In this document: one piece after another, positions 55,667 to 64,000 of the stretch | Numbering within the stretch: the first letter of the stretch is position 1 | Layout: the number at the start of each line of letters is the position of its first letter | From: Clostridia bacterium | GTDB taxonomy: Bacteria; Bacillota; Clostridia; TANB77; CAG-508 | Length of the DNA: 64,000 bases | Assembly (NCBI GenBank): GCA_017626365.1 | Contig: JAGAIV010000033.1 | Span: 62,001 to 126,000, forward strand | Reading direction: 5' to 3' | Made by a program: the position numbers and the translations under genes | The notes under the pieces: model-generated | What the model saw: the letters and a program-made list of their open reading frames with translations, nothing else | What the model was told of the DNA's origin: nothing | The model's database searches: none

Positions 55667-58477
55667 TTATTCGATTACATTTGCTATAACATTTTTATCT
55701 TTATCAACGATTTCTTCTTTCTTTTTCTTGTCTTCTTCCTCTTTTAGTTCTTCTAATTTATTAATTAATTCTTGTAATTTCTTCATGTCTTTTCCAATCA
55801 TTTCCCAGTCATTGTTATTAGAAGATACCTGTAGGTTATTATTTGCTTTTATAATTGCTGTTACTAAATCTTCGATTGTGTCTGTATTTTCCACTTCTAT
55901 GTTTACAGCAGATTTTGAAAGAAGATTTTTAAGCGCTCCTTTTAACGTATCATCAATTGCTACTTTATTTCCGCATGCTACTACTACCTTTTTTAGTGTT
56001 GGTATACTTTTTGTTTCATTTAATGATATTTGGTAAATTGGTTGTACATACAAAATTGTATTATTTATCGGAACTGCTACCATGCTTTTTATTGTTTTCA
56101 TTCCAGATACATTAATACTTTCTAGTTCTTTTGAAATCGTTTCATCCTGACCTAATAAAGTTTCTAATTGCATTGGCCCTAGTATATTGGTATCTTGTGG
56201 AAATTTATATAGTTTTAATTTTGCCTTTCCATTTTTATCATAAGTTCCTACAAGATATGCTTTTAGGTTTTGTTTATCCAACTGTGTATATGTTGTCACA
56301 AGTCCAAGTTCAGCCTTGTCGGAATCTACTGTTTTTAACATGGTATAATATGGCTCTTGTTTTACTCCTTTTGAAGTAGTTTGTGTTGTTTTTGAATATT
56401 TTGCAATTTCCCATACATCATCACTTCTATATAACACATCTGTGCTTACATTATGATATCTTTGTAAAATTTCTGCTTGAATGTTATATAAGAATTCTGG
56501 ATAAACAAAATGTTCTGCTATATCACTTGGTATCTCTTCTTTTTCAAATAAATCTGGGTACATATTTTTGTATGCCATAATAATTGGATCCGATGTATCA
56601 GTAATATAAAATTTTGTTGTTCCATCATATGCGTCAATTAGTACTTTTAAAGAATTACGAATATAATTAATTTGCTTCTTTGTACCATTATGTTCTATTG
56701 TAATTGGTTGTGAGTATGGATATTTATCTGTTACTGTATAAGCATCTAATACCCATACCAATCTTCCTTCGTTTGAAATAACCATATATGGTTCTTCATC
56801 ATATATAACATCTGGCAAAATTGTTTTTGCTCTCTGGATTACATTACGATTTATTAAAATTTTGCTATCCTCGGTCACATTACTTGAAAAAACTAAATTT
56901 GCATCTTTCTGTCTTAATGCCATAATAACTCTATCTATAAAATTTAGTTTAAGACCCGCAGTTCCTTCATATGAATATTCTTCATTTTCAGAAGTAGTCG
57001 TTGGATAATCGAATTCTGATTTATTTTTGCTGTTTGTAACAATGGTATTATTCGTTTCTAATCCAAAATATATTCTCGGCTGACTAATATATACTGCTTG
57101 ATTTCCTGTATTAAAATCTTTTTGAATGTATTTTACGTTTCCTAATTCATCTGTCTCTGTTGCAGAAGTGATAACTGTTCCAAAGCCATGTGTATATTCG
57201 TATGTTTTGTTATTATATGTACGGTTTCCACTACTTATAATTTCTCTTGGTGCTACATATACTAATTGTTTTTCACCATTTATTTTGTATTGATTAATAT
57301 TGGCATTTCTATAAGAATAATATCCTGTACTCGTTTGAGTAACCGCTAAAGTTTTTAATGTTACTTCTTCAGTAACCAAGCTTAAATTATCTGTCACTTC
57401 TGTATTTTTTTCTATTTCACTAAGAGTCTGTGTATCAGTATTAGTAATATCTATTTCATCTATCTTAATATTATATGCCGTTTTCGTGTAATCAATATTG
57501 TTTTGAATATATTGTTTTTCTTTATCTAATTCATTTGAATTAATATAAACAAGTTTAAAACCTATCATCACAACAAATAGTCCTACTAAATATATTGGTA
57601 CAGCAGCAATAGATATAATAACATTTTTTGTTTTCTTTTCTTTAAAGTATTTAATTGCTTTCCAAACGGAAATAATTAATACAATAGAAAGTAAACGATA
57701 TCCCCATAATTTAATAGTAACATCTGTAATTCCTGCTCCATAAATTGTTGTAGAGACATCATCATTTAATATTAAAAATTTATCTTTTAATATTCCTTGT
57801 GCACTTATTAAGATGAAAGCTGCCAACCCTATTGCTAATAATTTTACATTTCTAATAATTTGTTTGAAAAAATTACTTCTTTTTAAGGTTTCAACATTAA
57901 TTCCATCGAAATACTTATTAAAAATAACAATGTAATAAAGTGTTGCATATAATGTAAGTCCTACTATAATTGCCATAAAATAGAAAATTAGTAATTCTAT
58001 AAATGGCTTTTCAAATAAATAGAATCCTATATCTACGCCGAAAACAGGGTCATACATTCCAAACCAAGCACGGTTTGCAAATAATTCAACTTGTCCGCTC
58101 ATAAAGTATGATATGATTATACTAATAATAGCAGATAGAATAAAGGAAATTGACTTATTAGGAAGTTTTGGCATTTCTTTTTTTTCTTCATCAAAAAAAG
58201 CTTTTAATCCTTTTTTTATTCCTCTATTTGCAAAGTAAAATGCTATAAATAGAATAACAAAATTTGCTCCTATTGTAGCATATTGATAGAATAAATTTTG
58301 ATGAAATACTTCTTTGAAATTTTCGCCTATTTCAATTGTTTCTAAATAAGTTCCTCTATAAGAAATATATGCAAATATTGCCAATAATAACATAACAACT
58401 AATACTAATATGACTCTTGTACGTATTTTTTTCGTTTTCTTTTGCACTTTTTGTTCTACATTTCGTTCTTTTGGCAT
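55667..58477 (-). CDS. UPF0182-family large membrane protein
   Basis: A 936-residue protein: seven membrane spans in the first 330 residues (e.g. RVILVLVVMLLLAIFAYISY; FYFMAIIVGLTLYATLYYIV), then a large outer domain with VYISQPRIYFGLETNN, LVWVLDAYTVTDKYPYSQPI and YPDLFEKEEIPSDIAEHFVY, all typical of UPF0182 (PF03699). The C-terminal 60 residues are a charged coiled coil. Function is unknown. It is 10 bases after ftsY. Confidence 0.92.
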   Translation of the reverse strand: MPKERNVEQKVQKKTKKIRTRVILVLVVMLLLAIFAYISYRGTYLETIEIGENFKEVFHQNLFYQYATIGANFVILFIAFYFANRGIKKGLKAFFDEEKKEMPKLPNKSISFILSAIISIIISYFMSGQVELFANRAWFGMYDPVFGVDIGFYLFEKPFIELLIFYFMAIIVGLTLYATLYYIVIFNKYFDGINVETLKRSNFFKQIIRNVKLLAIGLAAFILISAQGILKDKFLILNDDVSTTIYGAGITDVTIKLWGYRLLSIVLIISVWKAIKYFKEKKTKNVIISIAAVPIYLVGLFVVMIGFKLVYINSNELDKEKQYIQNNIDYTKTAYNIKIDEIDITNTDTQTLSEIEKNTEVTDNLSLVTEEVTLKTLAVTQTSTGYYSYRNANINQYKINGEKQLVYVAPREIISSGNRTYNNKTYEYTHGFGTVITSATETDELGNVKYIQKDFNTGNQAVYISQPRIYFGLETNNTIVTNSKNKSEFDYPTTTSENEEYSYEGTAGLKLNFIDRVIMALRQKDANLVFSSNVTEDSKILINRNVIQRAKTILPDVIYDEEPYMVISNEGRLVWVLDAYTVTDKYPYSQPITIEHNGTKKQINYIRNSLKVLIDAYDGTTKFYITDTSDPIIMAYKNMYPDLFEKEEIPSDIAEHFVYPEFLYNIQAEILQRYHNVSTDVLYRSDDVWEIAKYSKTTQTTSKGVKQEPYYTMLKTVDSDKAELGLVTTYTQLDKQNLKAYLVGTYDKNGKAKLKLYKFPQDTNILGPMQLETLLGQDETISKELESINVSGMKTIKSMVAVPINNTILYVQPIYQISLNETKSIPTLKKVVVACGNKVAIDDTLKGALKNLLSKSAVNIEVENTDTIEDLVTAIIKANNNLQVSSNNNDWEMIGKDMKKLQELINKLEELKEEEDKKKKEEIVDKDKNVIANVIE

Positions 58478-58487
58478 ATTATCCCTC

Positions 58488-59390
58488 CTAAATAATAGCT
58501 TTTACAAAATCATTTGCGTTAAAGAATTCCATATCATCAATTTGTTCCCCTACGCCAATAAATTTAATTGGCAATTTATTTTCATCTACAATTCCTAAAA
58601 CAACTCCACCTTTCGCAGTTCCATCTAATTTTGTTAGAATAATTCCAGTTAATGGTGTTGTTTCTTTAAAGGCTTTTACTTGTGATATCGCATTTTGTCC
58701 TGTTGTTGCATCCAGTACAATTAATACCTCTTTTGAGCAATCTGGTAATTCTTTATCGATTACTTTTTGAATTTTAGCAAGTTCATCCATTAAATATTTT
58801 TTATTATGAAGTCTTCCTGCCGTATCACAAATTAAAACATCTGCATTAGTTTCTTTTGTTATCTTAATTGCTTCATATACAACAGAGGCAGGATCTGCAC
58901 CTTCTTCTTTTTTTACCATATCACAATCAGAACGTTTTGCCCAAATATCTAGTTGTTCTACTGCTGCTGCACGGAAAGTATCTGCTGCTGCAATCACAAC
59001 TTTTTTACCATCCTTTTTTAGTCGATTTGCAATTTTTCCAATGGAGGTTGTTTTTCCAACTCCATTAACACCGACTACTAAAATAATAGATGGTTTTGTC
59101 TCTAGATGTAATGAACTATCTATATTCAAAATCTCAGCCATTTCTTCTCTTAAAGCTTGTTTTACATCTTCTGCATCTTTTATATTTTCTTTTTTAATTC
59201 TTTCTCTTAATTTGGAAATGATACGAATAGAAGTATCCATTCCAATATCGGATGTAATCAGTATTTCTTCTAGCTCCTCTAGTAATTCTTCATCCACCTT
59301 ACGAAACACACTAAAAGCATTGTTTATTTTCTCATCAAAAGAACTTTTGGTTTTACCAAGTCCTTCTTTCAATTTATCAAAAAATCCCAT
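58488..59390 (-). CDS. ftsY: Signal recognition particle receptor FtsY
   Basis: A 300-residue FtsY without an acidic A domain: MGFFDKLKEGLGKTKSSFDE at the start, N domain (EELEEILITSDIGMDTSIRI), then G domain with GVNGVGKTTSIGKIANRLKK, DTFRAAAVEQLDIWAKRS, DTAGRLHNKKYLMDEL, TKLDGTAKGG and FIGVGEQIDDMEFFNANDF. It docks SRP-ribosome complexes at the membrane. Confidence 0.97.
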   Translation of the reverse strand: MGFFDKLKEGLGKTKSSFDEKINNAFSVFRKVDEELLEELEEILITSDIGMDTSIRIISKLRERIKKENIKDAEDVKQALREEMAEILNIDSSLHLETKPSIILVVGVNGVGKTTSIGKIANRLKKDGKKVVIAAADTFRAAAVEQLDIWAKRSDCDMVKKEEGADPASVVYEAIKITKETNADVLICDTAGRLHNKKYLMDELAKIQKVIDKELPDCSKEVLIVLDATTGQNAISQVKAFKETTPLTGIILTKLDGTAKGGVVLGIVDENKLPIKFIGVGEQIDDMEFFNANDFVKAII

Positions 59391-59486
59391 AATTTCACTC
59401 TTTCATTATCATTTTAACTTGACATTTATTTTATCATAAAAAACGTTTTTTTTCCATCCTTTTACGGTATTTTTTTCGTTTTTCAT

Positions 59487-59581
59487 AAAATATAAAAGTG
59501 AAGAGTGAAAAGTACACACTTGCCAATTTCTTTTCTACTTTGGCTAATCTATATACTTTTCACTCTTCACTTTTATATTTT
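59487..59581. repeat. Long perfect 28-bp inverted repeat
   Basis: The arms are 59487-59514 and 59554-59581, exact reverse complements, around a 39-base loop. It lies downstream of the tRNA-Thr(CGT) on the minus strand, so it may be its terminator, but the length and perfect pairing also fit a small palindromic element. Confidence 0.85.
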
Positions 59582-59603
59582 CACTCTCGTCACAAAGCAA
59601 GTT

Positions 59604-59679
59604 TGGAGCTACTGGGCAGAATCGAACTGCCGACCTACAGGTTACGAATCTGTTGCTCTACCAACTGAGCTACAGTAGC
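59604..59679 (-). tRNA. tRNA-Thr, anticodon CGT
   Basis: Cloverleaf on the minus strand: acceptor GCTACTG / CAGTAGC, T arm GGCAG-TTCGATT-CTGCC, anticodon loop TTCGTAA, encoded CCA. It reads ACG. The anticodon stem ACAGA / CCTGT has an A-C mismatch next to the loop (31-39), which is unusual. Confidence 0.93.
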
Positions 59680-59765
59680 ATATGTTGTACGATAATTATT
59701 TTAACATACTTTTTAAAATATTACTACCCTTTTTCGAATTTTAAATACTTTTTTAATATTAATAA

Positions 59766-59788
59766 AGGGTTGCAAATCGTGCAACCCT
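59766..59788 (-). terminator. Terminator of adh gene
   Basis: AGGGTTGCA / TGCAACCCT perfect stem. Confidence 0.85.
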
Positions 59789-59807
59789 CGACATTTTCTA
59801 AAACCTT

Positions 59808-60962
59808 TTACATTGCTTGGCGATATAATTCGATAAAATCTTCTTTTGAAACTTCTCTTGGATTTCCTGGTTTACATGGGTCCTCCATGGCCTTATCGGC
59901 AAGCATTTCGAAATCTTCTTCTTTTACTCCAACCTCTCTTAAGCTTTGAGTAATTCCTACTGATTTTGAAAGTTCACTGATTTTCCATACAAATGTATTA
60001 ATAATATCTTGTTTTGATAGGTGTGCTGCATCTTCTCTTCCGATATGTATTAAGATTTCGCGGAATCTTTCCCAAGATACTTCTCCATTAAATCTCATAA
60101 CGGTTGGAAGTAAGATAGCATTTGCTATACCATGTGGTGTATCATATACAGCGCCTAATTGATGTGCCATTGAATGTACAATTCCAAGTCCTACATTAGA
60201 GAATCCCATTCCTGCAATATATTGAGCAAGTCCCATCATTTCAATAGCATGTGGGTCTTTATCATTAACAGCTGCTGGTAAATACATAAATATCATTTCA
60301 ATTGCTTTCATATGGAACATGTCGCTCATTTCATTATGAGCATTTGTAATGTATCCTTCTACCGCATGTGTTAATGCGTCCATTCCTGTTGCTGCTGCTA
60401 ATCCTTTTGGCATAGATGCCATTAATTCAGAATCGATAATTGCTAAAATTGGAATATCATTTGGATCAACACATACCATTTTTACTTGTCTTTCTTCGTC
60501 TGTAATAACATAGTTAATGGTAACTTCTGCTGCTGTTCCTGCTGTTGTTGGAAGAGCAATAATTGGCATTCCTTTATTCACAGTATTTGATAAACCGTTT
60601 AAAGATTTTACATCTGCTCTATCTGGGTTTGTCATAACAATAGAAATACCTTTTGCTGTATCAATACTAGAACCTCCACCAACTGCTACAATCACATCTG
60701 CTTTTGAAAGTTTACATGCTTTTACTCCATCTTTTACATTTGTAATAGTTGGGTTTGGTTTAATTTCAGAATATAATTTGTACTTAATTTTTGCTTTTTT
60801 TAGTACTTCTTCTACTTTAGCAGTTACTCCTGCTTCTACTAAAGCTTTATCACTTACTAAAAATACTTTTTGAAATCCTCTTTTTTGTATTTCTCCTGCT
60901 AATTCTTCTCTTGCTCCTTTTCCAAAATATGATGTCTCATTTAAAACAAATTTTGATGACAT
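59808..60962 (-). CDS. Iron-containing alcohol dehydrogenase
   Basis: A 384-residue group III alcohol dehydrogenase: NAD-binding VGGGSSIDTAKGISIV near residue 93, LPTTAGTAAEVTINYVI near 135, the metal His set in GMDALTHAVEGYITNAHNEM and NVGLGIVHSMAHQLGAVYDT, then PHGIANAILLP. It likely forms ethanol or another alcohol from the aldehyde in fermentation. ATG 60962 follows AAGGAGGAAAG. Confidence 0.93.
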   Translation of the reverse strand: MSSKFVLNETSYFGKGAREELAGEIQKRGFQKVFLVSDKALVEAGVTAKVEEVLKKAKIKYKLYSEIKPNPTITNVKDGVKACKLSKADVIVAVGGGSSIDTAKGISIVMTNPDRADVKSLNGLSNTVNKGMPIIALPTTAGTAAEVTINYVITDEERQVKMVCVDPNDIPILAIIDSELMASMPKGLAAATGMDALTHAVEGYITNAHNEMSDMFHMKAIEMIFMYLPAAVNDKDPHAIEMMGLAQYIAGMGFSNVGLGIVHSMAHQLGAVYDTPHGIANAILLPTVMRFNGEVSWERFREILIHIGREDAAHLSKQDIINTFVWKISELSKSVGITQSLREVGVKEEDFEMLADKAMEDPCKPGNPREVSKEDFIELYRQAM

Positions 60963-61163
60963 ATCTCTTTCCTCCTTAGTTTTTTCTATTTCTGTAATTA
61001 TAATATAAGCTTTCAAAATTGTACAGATTTTTTTTAATTTTTAAAAGAAATATTGAAATATTTTTACTTTACTTTTCATTGCAATCCATTATTTTTTTAA
61101 TCCTAATGAGTTACCATGAACTATTCCAAATTTATCATATTCCTACAAAGATCTACAACAAAA

Positions 61164-61190
61164 AATCGACCTCTTACTAAGAGGTCGATT
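61164..61190 (-). terminator. Terminator of the 61209 gene
   Basis: AATCGACCTCTTA / TAAGAGGTCGATT perfect 13-bp stem with a 1-base loop; T-rich on the minus strand. Confidence 0.85.
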
Positions 61191-61208
61191 CCCTATTTTT
61201 TGTTGTTC

Positions 61209-61355
61209 TTACACAGGTTTGATACGAGTCCGTTCTCTTAGTGGATCCCAGACCTTTTCTCTAACATCCTGAACATTTTTTTCTTTACCCATAAACGTAT
61301 GAGTTATGCGTCCTGAATAAACTTGTTCTATACGCCGTAAAGTTAATTTAGTCAT
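61209..61355 (-). CDS. Very small basic orphan protein, 48 aa
   Basis: MTKLTLRRIEQVYSGRITHT then FMGKEKNVQDVREKVWDPLR; ATG 61355 follows AAGGAGGC, and TAA ends it at 61209. No family is recognised. It has its own promoter (61428-61455) and terminator. Two of its Arg codons are CGG (one CGGC, one CGGA). Member of the orphan class. Confidence 0.6.
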   Translation of the reverse strand: MTKLTLRRIEQVYSGRITHTFMGKEKNVQDVREKVWDPLRERTRIKPV

Positions 61356-61427
61356 ACCGTAGCCTCCTTATAGTTGGTGTAACACTGTAAAGAACTAATG
61401 TTACTATTTAGGGTTTCTTATACTAAT

Positions 61428-61455
61428 ATATTATCATATTTATGCCAAATGTCAA
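61428..61455 (-). promoter_or_regulatory. Promoter of the 61209 gene
   Basis: Minus strand TTGACA (61455-61450), 16 bases, TAATAT (61433-61428). Confidence 0.65.
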
Positions 61456-61514
61456 CATATTACCTCATAGCATCACAATAAAATAAAAAAACTTCTTCTT
61501 ATAAAAAGACAACA

Positions 61515-61538
61515 AAAGAGAGCATTTTTGCTCTCTTT
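61515..61538 (-). terminator. Terminator of pyk
   Basis: AAAGAGAGC / GCTCTCTTT perfect stem. Confidence 0.85.
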
Positions 61539-61553
61539 GTAATTATCATATAG

Positions 61554-62990
61554 TTAAATTCTTGCAACTCCGCTTACGATTTTGCTTTCTTTTGCATTAT
61601 TTAATAGTTTGTTTCCACCTGCAAGAACAATTAAATCTCCGCTTTCTAAAATTCCTTTTGATTTTAATTTTTCAATTCCTTTTTCAACAGTTTCATCAAT
61701 TGTTGCACCAGCGTCTACATATACTGGTTGAACATTCCAAGCTAATGCTAATTGGTTAAATGTTCTTCTGTTGTCTGTAACCGCTAAAATTGGGCATCCT
61801 GCTCCCATACCTGAGAATTTTCTTGCTGTATCTCCTGAATGTGTATAGCAAACAATTGCATCTGCTTTTGTATTTTTAGCCATAACACATGTTGAGTAAA
61901 CAATATTATCTTCTAAATCTTTTAATTCAATATTTTTATTTTCGTCAAATTTTTTCCAGTAATCAATAACAGGTTCTACTCTATGAGCAATTTTATCCAT
62001 TGTTTGAACACACTCTAATGGGTAATCACCTTGAGCACATTCTCCTGATAGCATAATAGCACTTGTTCTATCAAAAATAGCATTTGCTACGTCGCTTGCT
62101 TCTGCTCTTGTTGGTAATGGTTGATGTGTCATGGATTCTAACATTTGTGTAGCTGTGATAGCTGGTTTACAAAGTTTATTAGATGTTTTTATAATTCTTT
62201 TTTGCATAATAGGTGGTTCTGTAAAGTCTGTTTCTGTTGCCATATCACCTCTTGCTATCATTTGAGCATCTGCTTCTTCTAAGATAGCATCTAGGTTTGA
62301 TAATCCTTCAACATTTTCAATTTTTGTTACAATTTGAATATCTTTTCCACCATTTTCATCTAACACTTTTCTTACTTGTCTAATATCATCTAGATTTCTT
62401 GCAAATGAAATTGCAACAAAATCATAATCATGTTCACAAGCTGTTTTAAGGTCAGCAATGTCTTTTTCAGCTAATCCTGGTAAACGAATAACAGTTCCAG
62501 GTAAATTCATTGTTTTTCTACTTCCTAATCCATTTCCATGAACAACGGTACAAACAATATCTTTTCCTACAATTTCATCAACTTTTAACTCGATAGCGCC
62601 ATCATCAATTAATATTTTTGTTCCTGGTTCAACATCTTTATATAATTCTTTGTATGTTACAGAAACTTTTTCCTCATCTCCTGTAATATCTTCATTTACT
62701 AATGTGAATTTTTGTCCATCTTTTAATTGAATTTTTGTATTTTTTCCTGTATATAGCATTCCTGTTCTAATTTCAGGTCCTTTCATATCTAAAAGTAATG
62801 CTACTGGTATATCCATTTCTTTTCTTAATCTGATAATTTCTTCTGTTTTTTCAGATTGTTCATCCCAACTTCCATGTGAATAGTTAATTCTTGTTACATT
62901 TAATCCTGCTTCAAATAAGTCTTTTAAAATGTTTTCACTAGCTGGTCCTATTGTTCCAACGATTTTGGTTTTTCTTAAATCTTTTTTCAA
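61554..62990 (-). CDS. pyk: Pyruvate kinase
   Basis: A 478-residue pyruvate kinase: RKTKIVGTIGPASENILKDL, RINYSHGSW, LLDMKGPEIRTGML, the catalytic Lys region IVTKIENVEGL, MIARGDMATETDFTEPPIMQ, and KPAITATQMLESMTHQPLPT. The C-terminal allosteric domain ends ESGDLIVLAGG. It makes ATP and pyruvate at the end of glycolysis. It lacks the extra PEP-utiliser domain of some clostridial enzymes. Confidence 0.97.
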   Translation of the reverse strand: MKKDLRKTKIVGTIGPASENILKDLFEAGLNVTRINYSHGSWDEQSEKTEEIIRLRKEMDIPVALLLDMKGPEIRTGMLYTGKNTKIQLKDGQKFTLVNEDITGDEEKVSVTYKELYKDVEPGTKILIDDGAIELKVDEIVGKDIVCTVVHGNGLGSRKTMNLPGTVIRLPGLAEKDIADLKTACEHDYDFVAISFARNLDDIRQVRKVLDENGGKDIQIVTKIENVEGLSNLDAILEEADAQMIARGDMATETDFTEPPIMQKRIIKTSNKLCKPAITATQMLESMTHQPLPTRAEASDVANAIFDRTSAIMLSGECAQGDYPLECVQTMDKIAHRVEPVIDYWKKFDENKNIELKDLEDNIVYSTCVMAKNTKADAIVCYTHSGDTARKFSGMGAGCPILAVTDNRRTFNQLALAWNVQPVYVDAGATIDETVEKGIEKLKSKGILESGDLIVLAGGNKLLNNAKESKIVSGVARI

Positions 62991-63100
62991 TTTAATTCCC
63001 TCTTTCTATATATTTTTACATACGCAAAATATTATAACACAAATAAAAATGATTATTCAATAGAAAAATGATAAAATTTGTCATTTTCTTTAAAAAAATG

Positions 63101-63124
63101 AAAGGAAACCATAAGGTTTCCTTT
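63101..63124 (-). terminator. Terminator of glucan phosphorylase gene
   Basis: AAAGGAAACC / GGTTTCCTTT perfect stem followed by T tract in both directions. Confidence 0.85.
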
Positions 63125-63125
63125 T

Positions 63126-64000
63126 TTATTCATTTGTAATCCATTTTACTAAATTCAAATTAGCACTATCTAACAGCATTTTGTGTTTTGGCATTACTCT
63201 AAATGTATATCCATAGTTTCCTCCAGTTGTTAGTTCGATTTTTGCTTTATAAATATAGGTATTTGGTTTTCCTTCTACTTCTTCTTGGAATTTCATCGGT
63301 ATAATTTGCATACTTTTTACTACACCATTGTCTAATATCTTTCCATAGTAAGCTTCTACTTCAATACTATCTCTACTTATATTTGGAAGTTCAACTGCAC
63401 AAGTTACTTCTATATTATTTCCAGCATCTAATGTTATATCATCTAAATTACTTTTTTGATAGATTTTAATATCATTCCAATTATTGTATAAATCTTTTTT
63501 CCATGAATAATAAGCTGTTACTTCTTCTAGATTTGAAAAATAGTTGTTGGTTAAATTGATTAGTGGCATATATAATTTATCCACATAGTCTACTACCATT
63601 CTAGAAGTACTATATTTTCCTCCTGTAGATATAATTGAATTTTTCATGTATTCCATCCATCTTGCTGATATTCCATTTTCGTCTTTATCATAATAAGTTG
63701 GTATTATCTTATTTTCTAACGTATTGTATATGCTTTCACTATCTGCTGCATCTTGTGCATCATATGACGAATATTGTTCATTTGTTCCAATTAACCAACC
63801 ATTTTTGCTATTATATCCTTCTGCCCACCATCCATCAGAAATGCTGAAGTTAACAACACCATTAACAGATGCTTTTTGTCCGCTAGTTCCTGATGCTTCC
63901 ATAGGTCTTCTTGGATTATTTAGCCATACATCAACACCACTTACTAAATATCTTGCAATTTGAATATTATAATTCTCTAGTATAAATATTTTTCCTTTAA
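63126..64000 (-). CDS. Alpha-glucan phosphorylase, C-terminal part
   Basis: The C-terminal 290 or so residues of a glucan phosphorylase; the gene continues past the window. The frame is open to base 64000. It contains IARYLVSGVDVWLNNPRRPM, EASGTSGQKASVNGVVNFSI and DGWWAEGYNSKNGWLIGTNE, all typical of the GlgP/AlgP type (short Thermotoga/Clostridia form). It releases glucose-1-phosphate from glycogen. Confidence 0.93.
   Translation of the reverse strand, partial: KGKIFILENYNIQIARYLVSGVDVWLNNPRRPMEASGTSGQKASVNGVVNFSISDGWWAEGYNSKNGWLIGTNEQYSSYDAQDAADSESIYNTLENKIIPTYYDKDENGISARWMEYMKNSIISTGGKYSTSRMVVDYVDKLYMPLINLTNNYFSNLEEVTAYYSWKKDLYNNWNDIKIYQKSNLDDITLDAGNNIEVTCAVELPNISRDSIEVEAYYGKILDNGVVKSMQIIPMKFQEEVEGKPNTYIYKAKIELTTGGNYGYTFRVMPKHKMLLDSANLNLVKWITNE

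Overview
The window is about 64 kb of very AT-rich chromosome. It most likely comes from an anaerobic, spore-forming, low-GC Gram-positive bacterium of the Clostridia. Evidence for this is sigK, yabP, yabQ and dipicolinate synthase B (sporulation), a DivIC-like protein, rqcH, ackA/pta/adh/pyk (fermentation), the YneA-type SOS division inhibitor and bacterial RNase P RNA. I cannot name the species.

Layout. 1-4.6 kb: the end of typA, then tRNA wobble-uridine hydroxylation/methylation genes (trmR, U32 peptidase family) with two single-gene inserts between. 4.7-10.2 kb: PopT, then a flippase-GT8-GT8-PlsC-PlsC envelope lipid operon. 10.3-17.6 kb: sigK, a toxin-antitoxin pair, prfB, lysC, yabP-yabQ, divIC, rho. 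17.6-22 kb: an intergenic region with a threefold repeat, followed by accessory genes. 22-33 kb: Xer recombinase, SOS gene, spoVFB, guaA, polysaccharide deacetylase, guaB, ackA, pta. 34-47 kb: pseudouridine synthase, rnpB, a lipoprotein, the dtd-gpsA-plsY-der run, dCMP deaminase, rpmF, M18 peptidase, ychF. 47-64 kb: two tRNA-Thr genes, thioesterase, rqcH, transglycosylase, ligA, pgsA, UPF0182, ftsY, adh, pyk and the end of a glucan phosphorylase gene.

The central observation is a decoding anomaly. Ten genes are each split by one extra base: a plsC, a relE/parE toxin, prfB (inside its catalytic GGQ motif), lysC, yabQ, xer, spoVFB, der (inside its DTGG switch motif), a GT51 transglycosylase and pgsA. 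In all ten the extra base is a C, it lies exactly at a codon boundary, it makes an in-frame CGG, and the next base is A or T. Skipping the C makes the following GGA or GGT the glycine that the family expects. Reading all family-like genes by eye on both strands, I found no other in-frame CGG; out-of-frame CGG (for example NNC-GGA) is common. The simplest reading is that CGG is not efficiently decoded as a triplet here and causes a +1 frameshift, so that CGGA/CGGT behave as four-base glycine codons. prfB also keeps its classical UGA frameshift, so making RF2 needs two +1 events.

A second class of genes contrasts sharply with this. About eleven short, mostly unrecognised, single-gene transcription units, each with its own hairpin terminator, sit between the conserved operons; all but one are on the minus strand. 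Ten of the eleven contain CGG where only triplet reading (arginine) keeps the frame open. They are either recent acquisitions or genes whose translation depends on a CGG-decoding tRNA. Two further broken genes do not fit the CGG pattern: sigK (one base missing) and a GNAT acetyltransferase (in-frame TAG).
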